A stretch of 64,000 nucleotides of DNA from Neoroseomonas terrae. Lineage in GTDB: Bacteria; Pseudomonadota; Alphaproteobacteria; Acetobacterales; Acetobacteraceae. Shown here in pieces: positions 7,617-16,392 of this stretch. The notes under the pieces were generated by a model. That model was given only the letters and a program-made list of their open reading frames with translations, searched no databases and was not told where the DNA came from. The stretch is from assembly GCF_018129025.1 (NCBI RefSeq), contig NZ_JAAEDI010000003.1, positions 186,001-250,000 on the forward strand, read 5' to 3'. Each line of letters opens with the position of its first letter. The first letter of the stretch is position 1. The translations under genes were made by a program, and so were the position numbers.

Positions 7617-8965
7617 GGCGGAAGGCGCCCGAAGGCGGGGTCATGCCGGCGACCACGAAGAAGCTACGCTGCGCGGTCTATACCCGGAAATCGACTGACG
7701 AGGGGTTGGATAAGGAGTTCAATACCCTGGATGCGCAACGCGACGCCTGCGAGGCGTATGTCGCCAGCCAGCGGGCGGAAGGCTGGACCCTGGTCAAGGA
7801 TCGCTACGACGATGGCGGGTTCTCAGGCGGCACGCTGGAGCGCCCTGCGCTGAAGCGGCTGCTGGCGGACATCGAGCGCGGCTCGGTGGATGTCGTCGTC
7901 ACCTACAAATTGGACAGGCTGTCGCGATCCCTGACTGACTTCGTGAAGCTCATGGATCGGATGGAGGCGCATGGCGTGACCTTCGTCTCCGTCACGCAGT
8001 CGTTCAACACCACGACCAGCATGGGTCGGCTGACGCTGAACATCCTGCTCAGCTTTGCCCAGTTCGAGCGCGAGGTCATCGGGGAGCGCATTCGGGACAA
8101 GTTTGCCGCATCGCGCGCCCGCGGCATGTGGATGGGGGGCAGGGTGCCGCTCGGCTACGATGTCGTAGCCAGGAAACTGGTGATCAACGAGGCCGAGGCC
8201 CCGCGGGTGCGCAGGGTGTTCGAGATCTTCGCCGAGACTGGATCGGGCATCGAGACGGTGGCCCGCCTCCGGGCGGAGGACGCCACCAGCAAGGCAGGGC
8301 GGCCGCTGGACAAGGGCGACGTCTACAAGCTGCTGAACAATCGGACCTATGTCGGCGAGGTAGCGCACAAGGGGCAGGTCTATCCTGGCGAGCACCAGGC
8401 GATCGTGCCGCGGGAACTGTGGGAAGAGGTTCATGCCATCCTGCAGGTCAGTCCGCGGACCCGTGCCGCGCAGAACCGGCAGCAGAGCCCGGCGCTGCTC
8501 AAGGGTATCTTGTACGGCATCGACGGCAGGGCATTGTCGCCGACACACACCAGGAAACGCGGTAGGCTGTATCGCTACTACGTGGCGCAGCGGGTGATGA
8601 AGGGTGATGCCGACGACGACGGCAGCATCGTCCGCCGGATCGCGGCAGCGCAGATCGAGGCCGCAGTCATGAGCCAGGTTCGCGCCCTGCTGTGGCAGCC
8701 GGAGATCGTGGTCGGCACCTGGCTCGCGGCGCGGCGTGAAGCGCCCGACTTGACGGAACGTGAGGTTCGGGACGCGCTGCATCGCCTCGACCCGTTGTGG
8801 GATGAACTCTTTCCGGCGGAGCAAGCACGGATCGTGCGGGCTCTAGTAGAGCGGGTGGTGGTCGGTCCTGCCGGCGCCGACATCCGGCTGCGCGTCGAGG
8901 GGCTGGCCGGGCTGGTCAGAGACCTCGGCGCCATCGCGCCCGCAGTACTGGATGCCGCGGCGTGA
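7613..8965 (+). CDS. Large serine recombinase
   Basis: A 450-residue site-specific recombinase. The catalytic serine is S27 in VYTRKSTDEG. The resolvase domain (about 18-165) also has the arginine-containing KLDRLSRS and the FERE...GERIRDK region, and a Recombinase domain follows. The place of the usual zinc ribbon (LLKGILYGIDGRALSPTHTR) has no cysteines, so this domain is present in shape but probably not zinc-bound. The ATG at 7613 overlaps the DUF2924 stop; an ATG at 7643 is also possible. It probably integrates or excises the surrounding element. The stop overlaps the next gene's GTG. Confidence 0.93.
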   Translation: MRRKAPEGGVMPATTKKLRCAVYTRKSTDEGLDKEFNTLDAQRDACEAYVASQRAEGWTLVKDRYDDGGFSGGTLERPALKRLLADIERGSVDVVVTYKLDRLSRSLTDFVKLMDRMEAHGVTFVSVTQSFNTTTSMGRLTLNILLSFAQFEREVIGERIRDKFAASRARGMWMGGRVPLGYDVVARKLVINEAEAPRVRRVFEIFAETGSGIETVARLRAEDATSKAGRPLDKGDVYKLLNNRTYVGEVAHKGQVYPGEHQAIVPRELWEEVHAILQVSPRTRAAQNRQQSPALLKGILYGIDGRALSPTHTRKRGRLYRYYVAQRVMKGDADDDGSIVRRIAAAQIEAAVMSQVRALLWQPEIVVGTWLAARREAPDLTEREVRDALHRLDPLWDELFPAEQARIVRALVERVVVGPAGADIRLRVEGLAGLVRDLGAIAPAVLDAAA

Positions 8966-9357
8966 CGGCCGCAACCAGCATCACGGTCCGAGTGCCGCTG
9001 AAGATCCGGCGGCGACCGGGGCGGAAGACAGTTGTGATTCCCATTGGCGGAGAGGGCGGCGCCGTACTAACGCGCACCGATCCGGCGCTGGTGAAAGCGC
9101 TGGCCAGGGCGTTCCGGTATCAGCGGCTGCTCGACGACGGTCGATATGCCTCGATCACTGAGATGGCCGAGGCGGAGCGGGTCGAGCGGGGATACTTGGG
9201 GACCCTGCTACGGCTGACGCTGCTTGCTCCAGACATTATTCAGACAATGATTGATGCGCGGGCGCCCGAAGGCGCAAATCTGCCGTTTCTGCTGGGGGCG
9301 TTTCCGGAGTGCTGGACAGATCAGCGGGATGCGCTCCGCGTCGGGTCGACCGGTTGA
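8962..9357 (+). CDS. Recombinase-linked small HTH protein (copy 1)
   Basis: A 131-residue protein starting at GTG 8962, overlapping the recombinase stop (GTGA). The N-terminus is short and basic (TSITVRVPLKIRRRPGRK). A ParB/KorB-like helix-turn-helix follows: RYASITEMAEAERVERGYL, then LRLTLLAPDI. Two more copies occur in the window (a remnant at 11,436-11,832 and an intact gene at 36,450-36,869). The last 37 bases overlap the end of the convergent permease gene. A directionality or regulatory partner of the recombinase is inferred. Confidence 0.85.
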   Translation: MTAATSITVRVPLKIRRRPGRKTVVIPIGGEGGAVLTRTDPALVKALARAFRYQRLLDDGRYASITEMAEAERVERGYLGTLLRLTLLAPDIIQTMIDARAPEGANLPFLLGAFPECWTDQRDALRVGSTG

Positions 9358-11333
9358 TGCTCGCCTCGTGAGCTGGACCCCTGCGATGCGCGAGACATGG
9401 TATCAAGGCATGCTAGCACGGCCTCGTGCAGAGAGCCGACATAGTGGTCGGCGCCGATCGACGTCCGGACTTGTGGATCGCTCAGCGCAGCCTCTCGGGC
9501 GGGCCAACCGCCTACCAGGATCGGTGTGTCTGGCGCTAGGCGCTGGCGTAGCCGGCGGAGCAGGTAGCGCAAATGCGCTGGGCTGCCACTAGCCTCGAAG
9601 TAGGAAACGCAAACCATCGCCACACCTGTCCCGTCGAGCCTTGCCACTTCTTCGCGGGAAACGGCCGTGTTGGGCAGAGTCTCCGCACCAAGTCCACTCC
9701 GACGGAGTAGCTGGGCGAGCATTTCTGCGGCGACCTCGTCGAGGGTGCCGCGGCCGCCGATGCAAAGCACCGAGCGCGGTGCCCGCCAAGCCGGGGGCGG
9801 GCTTTCCGGCACGCTCGGGATTGAGGCGTTCGGGACGGACTGTTCGGTCATCGAATGTGTCACCGGCGCTGCAGCGTCCGAGGGCGGTTCCGGCTGTGCC
9901 TCGGTATGGCTGGCGAGGTCTGCGATGACGTTGTGAGCCGATGTGATAACAGCTGCTAGCTGTGGAGATGGCAGTGTGCCTCGTGCGGCATCGCGGGCGG
10001 CGAATTGTAGGCCTTTCAGCAACACGTCGTCGTAATAAGTAATGAGCAGGTGATCCTTCAGGAACAGTTCCGCTTGATCCAACGCCTCGTCGGCGTCGCC
10101 GGATAGCATGCGCTGATAAAAGCTCTCGGCCGGCGTCAGCGCAGGCTGGTCGCCAAGCAGCACATCGAGGAATTCCAGGCGCTCGACATGCCGCCCGAGT
10201 ACGACGAGGCAGAGAGTGAGAGGCATGGAGAGGATTAGGCCAATTGGGCCCCAGATCCAACTCCAGAAGATAGCCGCGACAATCACCGATACAGGTGTGA
10301 TACCGCTACTTTTTCCGAAGGCGACTGGTTCCACGATCTGCCCCATCGTGCCCTCGCCAACAAGAAAGAAGAGCGCTGTCGAGAGCGCCATGGTCCAAGC
10401 TGGGTCGACGGCGGCAGCCATTAGGATCGGCGGCGCGGCGGCAATTATGCTACCGACGTAGGGTACGAATCGCATCAGCCCCGCGAGGATGCCCCACAGC
10501 AGGGCGCCGGGAACGCCGATAAAGGAAAGCACCGCCCAGGTCGCCGTCCCATAGGCGGTATTCATTGCGAATTGGGCAAGGAAGAAGCGGCTAAGGCGCC
10601 GGGCAGCTTCGTCCAACGCAACAGTCGTGCGGTGCAGGTCCGTTGAGCCGACCAAGCGGATTAAGCGGTCACGCAAATCCGTCCGCTGCAGCAGAATGAA
10701 GATAGCGACGACGAAGACGATGCCTGCTGTGGTCAGTGGGTGCACTGCGGGCGTCAACACCTGCCGGGCGATCTCAATAGGTGTAGCGTCAGGCTGGCGA
10801 ACCTCAACCTGGATGGGCGGCGTCTCCTCCGCCGTGGTGGGCGGGCTGGTGCGGCGTTCTCGCGTGGCCGCGCTGTCAGCCCCACCAAACCGGCGACCCA
10901 CATCGTTCAGCACAGCGGATAGCCGGCCGACAGTGGCCTCCTGCACCACCTCAAGCTTTCGCTCCACCGTCGACACGTATCGTGGTGCGTCGGCGGCCAG
11001 CCCCGCGAGCTGTGTGGCGATCAGAGCGCCCACGATCGCTACGGCCCCGAGCGCGAGCAGCGCCGCGAGTAGGACCGACAGGACGCGTCCAAGGTACAGA
11101 CGCCGCAGCAGGTCAGTGACCGGCGCCAAAATGAAAGATAGCAGCACCGCGAGGGTAATTGGGATCAGCACCTCTCTTCCCACATACAGAGCGGCGACGA
11201 TGGCAATGCTCACGACTACCGCGAGCAGGGCGCGGACGCCGGGGACTTCGGCCGCAGCGATAGAGTGTGACGGAAAACCGATCGCGCGGGCAGAGACGGG
11301 GGGCTGCGGGGAACGAGGTGTATTATCCGCCAT
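9321..11333 (-). CDS. AI-2E family (PerM-like) permease with B12-binding-like C-terminal domain
   Basis: A 670-residue membrane protein. Residues about 35-410 form the AI-2E/PerM fold: paired N-terminal helices, a soluble insert with ERKLEVVQEATVG, then several helices including GLMRFVPYVGSIIAAAPP. The tail (about 545-660) resembles a cobalamin-binding Rossmann domain (RSVLCIGGRGTLDEVAAEML and later DTPILVGGWPA) but lacks the DxHxxG cobalamin motif. The start at 11333 has a GGAAGG ribosome site; an upstream ATG at 11384 is less likely. Substrate unknown; the AI-2E name does not prove autoinducer export. It is flanked by two copies of the recombinase-linked HTH gene. Confidence 0.88.
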   Translation of the reverse strand: MADNTPRSPQPPVSARAIGFPSHSIAAAEVPGVRALLAVVVSIAIVAALYVGREVLIPITLAVLLSFILAPVTDLLRRLYLGRVLSVLLAALLALGAVAIVGALIATQLAGLAADAPRYVSTVERKLEVVQEATVGRLSAVLNDVGRRFGGADSAATRERRTSPPTTAEETPPIQVEVRQPDATPIEIARQVLTPAVHPLTTAGIVFVVAIFILLQRTDLRDRLIRLVGSTDLHRTTVALDEAARRLSRFFLAQFAMNTAYGTATWAVLSFIGVPGALLWGILAGLMRFVPYVGSIIAAAPPILMAAAVDPAWTMALSTALFFLVGEGTMGQIVEPVAFGKSSGITPVSVIVAAIFWSWIWGPIGLILSMPLTLCLVVLGRHVERLEFLDVLLGDQPALTPAESFYQRMLSGDADEALDQAELFLKDHLLITYYDDVLLKGLQFAARDAARGTLPSPQLAAVITSAHNVIADLASHTEAQPEPPSDAAAPVTHSMTEQSVPNASIPSVPESPPPAWRAPRSVLCIGGRGTLDEVAAEMLAQLLRRSGLGAETLPNTAVSREEVARLDGTGVAMVCVSYFEASGSPAHLRYLLRRLRQRLAPDTPILVGGWPAREAALSDPQVRTSIGADHYVGSLHEAVLACLDTMSRASQGSSSRGEHQPVDPTRSASR

Positions 11334-11435
11334 GTTGGGTGCCTTCCAAATGTGGCGCTCGGCGATGTCTGCGTCGACGAACATCGTCGGGAGGACTGGA
11401 GGCCAAAACAGGAACGCTGTTGGCGGTTCGTCGTT

Positions 11436-11832
11436 TCAATCACTCGCGCGCCTTGTGGTGATCTCATTGCAGGCGCGCACAGAAGAAGTGGCGCGAGCGG
11501 GGGAGGACAACGGCGGCGATGCCTGTGCATTGGCAGGTCGGGGAACGTTAGCATTCGACTCGGCTGACCCAGCGTCGGCACTAGGGCGGGCGCAGGCGTT
11601 CCGGTATCAGCGACTGCTCGACGAGGGGCGGTACGCGTCGATCAGCGAGATGGCGGTGGCTGAGCGGATCGAACGGGGGTATGTCGGCTCGCCGGTGCGG
11701 CTCACACTGCTGGCGCCTGCCGTAGTGGGGGAACTTACGGAGGGAAGAGCTGGGCTTGAAGCGGTACTACCGGAACTGCTTCGACCATTTCCCGAGATCT
11801 GGGAATATCAGCGAGAGGCTTTCGTATCATAG
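11436..11832 (+). pseudogene. Decayed recombinase-linked HTH gene (copy 2)
   Basis: From about 11,590 to 11,832 it is clearly homologous to copy 1: QAFRYQRLLDEGRYASISEM, then ERIERGYVGSPVRLTLLAPA and a PFPEIWEYQREAF end. The N-terminal part is only recognisable in another frame (SITRAP near 11,436), so at least one frameshift separates the halves. The start codon and upstream recombinase are absent. It sits just beyond the start of the AI-2E-type gene, as if the permease were inserted between two cassette ends. Confidence 0.7.
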
Positions 11833-11997
11833 CGCCGACGGCCGTTCGTCAGCTTTGCGCCCAACTCAGTAACGTCGGCCGATCTTGGCGTTTACCGAAA
11901 CTGGACATGTCGAACGCTATGCGCGCAGGCCAGCGCCGTCCAGATCTCACCGAGGGCGGCTACCTTTCGCCAGTAGTGGTCAACCAACCCTCCGCTT

Positions 11998-14868
11998 TCA
12001 CGAACCGACCATGATAGTCTCGCGCCCATATTTGCGCGCCCGGAGTTGGAACGCCTTCGCGCCCCCTTCCATGATGTGTGTGATCACCTGCCTGATGCTC
12101 GGCGTTTCTATGGCTCCGTCGACCTCGACGCGAACCTTCGGCACATCCGAACCGGCCCGATCTTCCGGCACGGTCGCGGTCATGGTTATGACCTTGTCCG
12201 CATCCCCGTTCACAACCAGATTGGGGTTGTGGGTGGCGAAGATCAGCTGCCGGTTTGATTTCGATATCCGGATCAACTCGACAATCTCCATCATGACTCG
12301 ATTGTCGAGGTCATCCTCGGGCTGGTCGACGATCAGCGTGCCTGCTTCCTGTCGGAGAAGGAGCCTGAGAAGAGCCGACGCTTGTTGGCCCGGCGAAGCC
12401 TCCTCGAAGCGGATGTCTTGACCGTTGCTGACATATGTCAGGTTGATCGTGTCCTTCGGGGTGGCCGCGAGAACCAAACCGAGCGTCTGGTCGCTGAGCT
12501 TCGCGTAGGCCCGGTTAATCTGGTTAGGCGTCATTTCTACCCGCCCACCGAAGAAGGCGTCCTTGATCGTGGCAGAGGCCTCTGCGCCGGGCTCGACCGG
12601 GCTGCCGGCCAGGATCTTGCCCTTGTAGATCGAGACAAGCGTGTCGCAGACCGCTGTCCAACCGATGGCCCCGTCCTCATAGGCCTTGCCCACCCATTCG
12701 TCGCAATGGACCTCGGGGTTCCGGAAATGACTCCCTTCGAGCAAGCCGCAGAGTGCTTGCACGCAGTCGATAGGTTTCCTGTCGCGCTTGGGGCGCGCCT
12801 TGAGGACGCCGCCTGATTTCTCCACGACCTGGTCGGACGCCCGCTTGAGCAGCGCATGGCGTTCGCCGACGAGGCGGACGAGCTCTCCACGGGCAGTGGC
12901 GAACCGATTCAACGCGGGGAGGGTCGCTGCATAGGCAGCAGCGGCCCTGTCCTGTTCGACCGAGGCGACCTGCAGCTGGGTGCCGAGCTTCTCGTTCTCG
13001 ACAATAAGGGCTCGATGGTCGGCCTGCCTTGCCTTGGCTTGTTCGTAGAGCACGAGGAAGCTTTCGTGTTCGAGACCGAACTTCCTTTTCATTTCTGACC
13101 GCGCGGAATCCAGTCGACCGAGAAGGTCCAGCACCGGCTCCAGAGCCGCTCCAACTGCCGTACGGGCCTCCGCTACCTTCTCGGCCAGCTCTTGGACATG
13201 TGCAAACTCCATGGCCTCGGCGAAACGCCCGGCCTCGACGCCAAGCGCCGTCTCAACAAGTGACTTCACTCGCTCCCGATCCGCCGCGACCTGCCGCTCC
13301 ACCGCGTCGATGAAGTTCACCGCACGGTCCCACTTCGGGGCCTCTGCCAGGGTCTTGACGTCTTCCGGCGTCACACCCCCCTGGCTCATCCGCTCCGTGA
13401 GCGCGGCACGGCGGAGCCGCAGATCCTCCACCTTGCTCTGAGCTTGTAGGTGTTCGAGCTCCGCCTGCCAGTGGGCCGCGGCATCCTGGAGTGCAGTGGT
13501 CACCGACCGCTTCGAATTCGCAATGCCGAGCTCGTTACGTCGCTTCTCCTCGATCACTTCGGCCGCGGCGATCCCGGTGATGTTGTCCGCCGCCACGACT
13601 GGATCCACCATCGTCGTCGAGAGCTCCTTCTGGTGGAACGCCCGCGCTCGGAAGCGCTCCCGGGCCGCCAGGATGTTGAGAGGCTCCGGGTCACGCCCAT
13701 CCTGCTCGACACTGATGTCTTCGGGATTGTCGCCGTGCCGCGTCCAGGTCTCGAGGACGGTGTCGCGTTCGAGCACCACCTTGACCCAGCCGCCCTTCAG
13801 CGTGTCCTCAATCAGCTTCACCTCGCGGTCGCGGGGCCGGCGCCCGGGCGCATCCTCACCAATAAAGTCGCGCTCAGCGCGCCCAAGCCCGAAACGAAGA
13901 TATTCGAGGATCGAGCTTTTACCCGAACCACGCCCGCCGATGAGCGCCGTGTAGCCATCGTTGAAGCTGATCCGCACAGGTACGTCGCCGGTCAGCTTCG
14001 ACTTGACCTCGATCTCGACGACCCGCTCGGTCGGACGCTCGGGCGGGCCGTAAGCGATCCGCGCCTCATCGGCGAGAAACGCTTGCCGGATCGCCTCTAC
14101 CGAGTTCTCACCAAGCTTGATCCAGCACTCGTGAAGACCAAGTCGGCGCCAGTCTCCGAACCGGTTGTCTCCCGTGGCCAAGATGGCGCGCCTACGGGTT
14201 CCCCACTCCTCTATGCGGCCTTGGATCTTGGCAACGGTAACAACGTCCAGCTCGGAGTATTGGCATTCGATGTACACGCCGTCGAAGGGGAGTTCCTTCG
14301 CCCTCGGCGCATGCCCGGGGGAGTTCAGGGTCTTATGGTCGGTCTCCCGACCGAAGTGGGGGATCAGAAGCACGCAATCACGCAGAACGGTGTCCACCTC
14401 CACCGCATCGAAGAGCTCTGTAAGCGTCAGCCCGCAATGCTCCGTTTGAGAGGTATGCGGCTCTTTGTCGCCCGCAGGCACAACGTTCCGCAAGTTATGT
14501 AGGAGGCGCGCCCACTCGGCCGTCGTCGTGGTTGGATCAAAAATCGCTAGACATTGTACCGAGTCGGAACAAGTGATCTCTATCCCGGGTAGGACCAGGA
14601 GGCGCGGAACGCCCTCGGCATCCCGGGAAGCTTCCAGCACATAGGGCAGGAAGGCGACGTCGTGGTGGTCGGTCACGGCGACGATTGAGAGCCCTTTGTC
14701 CAGCGCTGCCGTGACGAAGGTGGACGCCCAGACTTGCCTGGCCGCTTCGCGTCCTGGAGCGCACCTGGGAAGCTCCGCTCCATACCACTTTCGATCACGA
14801 GGGGTGTGGCACTGGAAGTCCGCCCGTCGCCAGGTGGCGCCCGGATGAAGTCCAACTTCAATTGCCAT
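11998..14868 (-). CDS. TrlF-type PHP-SMC ATPase, candidate defence protein
   Basis: A 956-residue fusion. The N-terminal PHP phosphoesterase domain (about 10-270) has metal-site motifs DFQCHTPRD (17-25), AVTDHHD (64-70), PGIEIT (94-99), IPHFGRE (169-175) and TGDNRF (232-237). An SMC/Rad50-like ATPase follows: Walker A IGGRGSGKSS near 310-319, long coiled-coil stretches in the middle, a signature-like ASPGQQAS, Walker B TLIVDQPEDDLD and H-loop FATHNPN near the end. This layout matches TrlF-family proteins, which are regarded as nucleic-acid-targeting conflict proteins. No partner gene is adjacent. The architecture is secure; the defence role is inferred from family and island location. Confidence 0.88.
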   Translation of the reverse strand: MAIEVGLHPGATWRRADFQCHTPRDRKWYGAELPRCAPGREAARQVWASTFVTAALDKGLSIVAVTDHHDVAFLPYVLEASRDAEGVPRLLVLPGIEITCSDSVQCLAIFDPTTTTAEWARLLHNLRNVVPAGDKEPHTSQTEHCGLTLTELFDAVEVDTVLRDCVLLIPHFGRETDHKTLNSPGHAPRAKELPFDGVYIECQYSELDVVTVAKIQGRIEEWGTRRRAILATGDNRFGDWRRLGLHECWIKLGENSVEAIRQAFLADEARIAYGPPERPTERVVEIEVKSKLTGDVPVRISFNDGYTALIGGRGSGKSSILEYLRFGLGRAERDFIGEDAPGRRPRDREVKLIEDTLKGGWVKVVLERDTVLETWTRHGDNPEDISVEQDGRDPEPLNILAARERFRARAFHQKELSTTMVDPVVAADNITGIAAAEVIEEKRRNELGIANSKRSVTTALQDAAAHWQAELEHLQAQSKVEDLRLRRAALTERMSQGGVTPEDVKTLAEAPKWDRAVNFIDAVERQVAADRERVKSLVETALGVEAGRFAEAMEFAHVQELAEKVAEARTAVGAALEPVLDLLGRLDSARSEMKRKFGLEHESFLVLYEQAKARQADHRALIVENEKLGTQLQVASVEQDRAAAAYAATLPALNRFATARGELVRLVGERHALLKRASDQVVEKSGGVLKARPKRDRKPIDCVQALCGLLEGSHFRNPEVHCDEWVGKAYEDGAIGWTAVCDTLVSIYKGKILAGSPVEPGAEASATIKDAFFGGRVEMTPNQINRAYAKLSDQTLGLVLAATPKDTINLTYVSNGQDIRFEEASPGQQASALLRLLLRQEAGTLIVDQPEDDLDNRVMMEIVELIRISKSNRQLIFATHNPNLVVNGDADKVITMTATVPEDRAGSDVPKVRVEVDGAIETPSIRQVITHIMEGGAKAFQLRARKYGRETIMVGS

Positions 14869-15363
14869 TGCCGCCCCCCGTATTCATTTTCCCGGCACGC
14901 AGACCAAACAGCGTCCTGCTCTCGACCCTGGGCACGGGCTTGTCACCGCTATGCCGGCCGCCAGCCTTGGGCATGTGTGTCCGCCTTCCACTCCCCGCGG
15001 CCCCGGATTCGCACAAGCCGTATTAAGTATCTACCCATAATTGCGCCGCATCAGGTCCTTGTCTGCTACGTTCGTCATGGGGCAGGATCGAGGGCGCAAA
15101 CTCTGAGCCAAGTCTACGTAGCGCAGTTGCTCTCGGGCGGCTCCTCAAATGCCAAGCTGTCTTGCATTAATGAGCCGAGTGCAGCCGGTCCACGCTGCCG
15201 GTGAGAGCACTGGCCGAGCATTTCGCTGATGCTCACCATGATCGGAGTGGGACCATCTCGATCCCACAGCGTCAAGGTGGTTGGAATGTCTGCCTTCCGC
15301 GCAAGCTCCCTGCAAACGGACGGTCGCTTGTCGGCCAGCATGAGACGTTCCGGCCCCTCCGCC
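14869..15363. other. Gap without a supported gene
   Basis: No convincing gene. A minus-strand frame at 15,114-15,341 (MLADKRPSVCRELARKADIP...) is open but unrecognised and has only a poorly spaced ribosome site. The stretch contains the putative promoter region of the PHP-SMC gene at its left end. Confidence 0.4.
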
Positions 15364-15490
15364 CTAGCTGCAGGCGAGACACGACCTCAGCTCACGCTTG
15401 TCCCGCGCTGCCTCGATCGCAGATCCGATGCGGATGCAGTCCGCGCCATCGTCGGATGCCTCAACTGACGGATGACGCGGTTCTCCCGCG
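15364..15490 (-). pseudogene. Fragment of zinc-ribbon protein gene
   Basis: Reads VEASDDGADCIRIGSAIEAA and ends SCLACS before a stop at 15,366. This aligns with the C-terminus of the intact protein at 16,393-17,019 (FDASDDGANCMRCGYAIETG ... TCAKCG). One zinc cysteine is replaced (CIRI for CMRC), and no start codon or N-terminal region is present. It is best read as a decayed duplicate, about 1 kb from its intact relative. Confidence 0.6.
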
Positions 15491-15494
15491 CCTG

Positions 15495-15884
15495 CTACTT
15501 TAGAAATGTCTCGCTGTGCGCGTGGCAGTGCCACCCATCGGCATCGCGCACCCAGGTGGAGCTATCCGCGGCCTTTAATTCTTGCCGTTTGCCGTCCATC
15601 GTCACGGTCTGCCGAACGGAATATGCGATGATCGCGACGTTCTCAGCAGGCTGCACAACATGCACATCCGCAAACTCGTAGTCTTCCAGGGTCCAGTGCC
15701 CGTCCTCGGTCATTTTCCCCATCTTGGACCGAGGTATGCTCACGACGCCGCGCGCGCCGGTCACGAGGCTGTTTGTGCCCGACAGGCTCGCAGTTCGCTT
15801 CCCGTCTTTCGCCTTCATCGCTTCCCAGTAATCCGTCTCTAGTTGGACGATTTCGTCCTTCGCAGCCTTGCTGGAGCTAGCCAT
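15495..15884 (-). CDS. SnoaL/NTF2-like (DUF4440-type) protein
   Basis: A 129-residue protein with an NTF2-like pattern: an N-terminal helix (DEIVQLETDYWEAMKAKD), then strands ending in the typical STWVRDADGWHCHAHSETF. No signal peptide. The family ranges from isomerases to stress proteins, so no substrate is assigned. The gene stands alone; AGGAGGAT lies just upstream of the ATG. Confidence 0.82.
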   Translation of the reverse strand: MASSSKAAKDEIVQLETDYWEAMKAKDGKRTASLSGTNSLVTGARGVVSIPRSKMGKMTEDGHWTLEDYEFADVHVVQPAENVAIIAYSVRQTVTMDGKRQELKAADSSTWVRDADGWHCHAHSETFLK

Positions 15885-16106
15885 TCGATCCTCCTGTGCA
15901 ACTTCGCTGCTCGGAGAAGCGTATGGAGGTTACTATGGTTGCCGGCGGGCTTGTCCCTCACGCCATTACAAGGGCGTGTACGCCCTGCGGCTCCGTATCA
16001 CTCGTCGGCGCGTTGAAGATGATGATTAAGGACGGTGCGGCGCGATATTGGTTGATGCGCGGGCGAGGCCAACTACTGTTCGAGAGAGAGCAACTCGGAG
16101 TTGACG

Positions 16107-16370
16107 ATGGCAACCGGCTGGGCTCCAGACGGGGCTGTGCAGTCCCAGATCGACGACACGGTGAAGGATGGCGTGCTCCGCGCGCGGGCGGCAATGCCTG
16201 CAGGCGAGAGCCCTTTCCACTGTGCCGAGTGCGGCGACGAGATTCCAGAGGCTCGCCGACGTGCCGTGCGCGGCGTCAGGACTTGCGTCCCTTGTCAGAC
16301 TGAGCGCGACCGGCGTCCCGTGTCGTTCGGGATCAACCGCCGGGGCAGCAAGGACAGCCAGCTCAAGTAG
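16107..16370 (+). CDS. DksA/TraR family C4 zinc-finger protein (YbiI-like)
   Basis: An 87-residue protein, MATGWAPDGAVQSQIDDTVK, with a four-cysteine zinc finger: HCAECGDEIPEARRRAV then TCVPCQ. The end (INRRGSKDSQLK) is typical of the short YbiI group rather than full DksA. DksA relatives act on RNA polymerase, but short C4 forms have no firm function and are frequent on phages and islands. An in-frame ATG at 16,101 is possible; MATGWAPD is the conserved start. Confidence 0.88.
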   Translation: MATGWAPDGAVQSQIDDTVKDGVLRARAAMPAGESPFHCAECGDEIPEARRRAVRGVRTCVPCQTERDRRPVSFGINRRGSKDSQLK

Positions 16371-16392
16371 CGGCGACTACGGCCGAGCGACC

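Noticed and set aside
10627-11590. The long N-terminal part of a 401-codon frame ending at 11,832
   Set aside because: Antisense to the AI-2E-type permease; only the end after about 11,590 is homologous to the HTH family.
15114-15341. A 75-residue minus-strand ORF
   Set aside because: Unrecognised, with only a poorly spaced ribosome site and no coupling to a neighbour; left as a possibility only.
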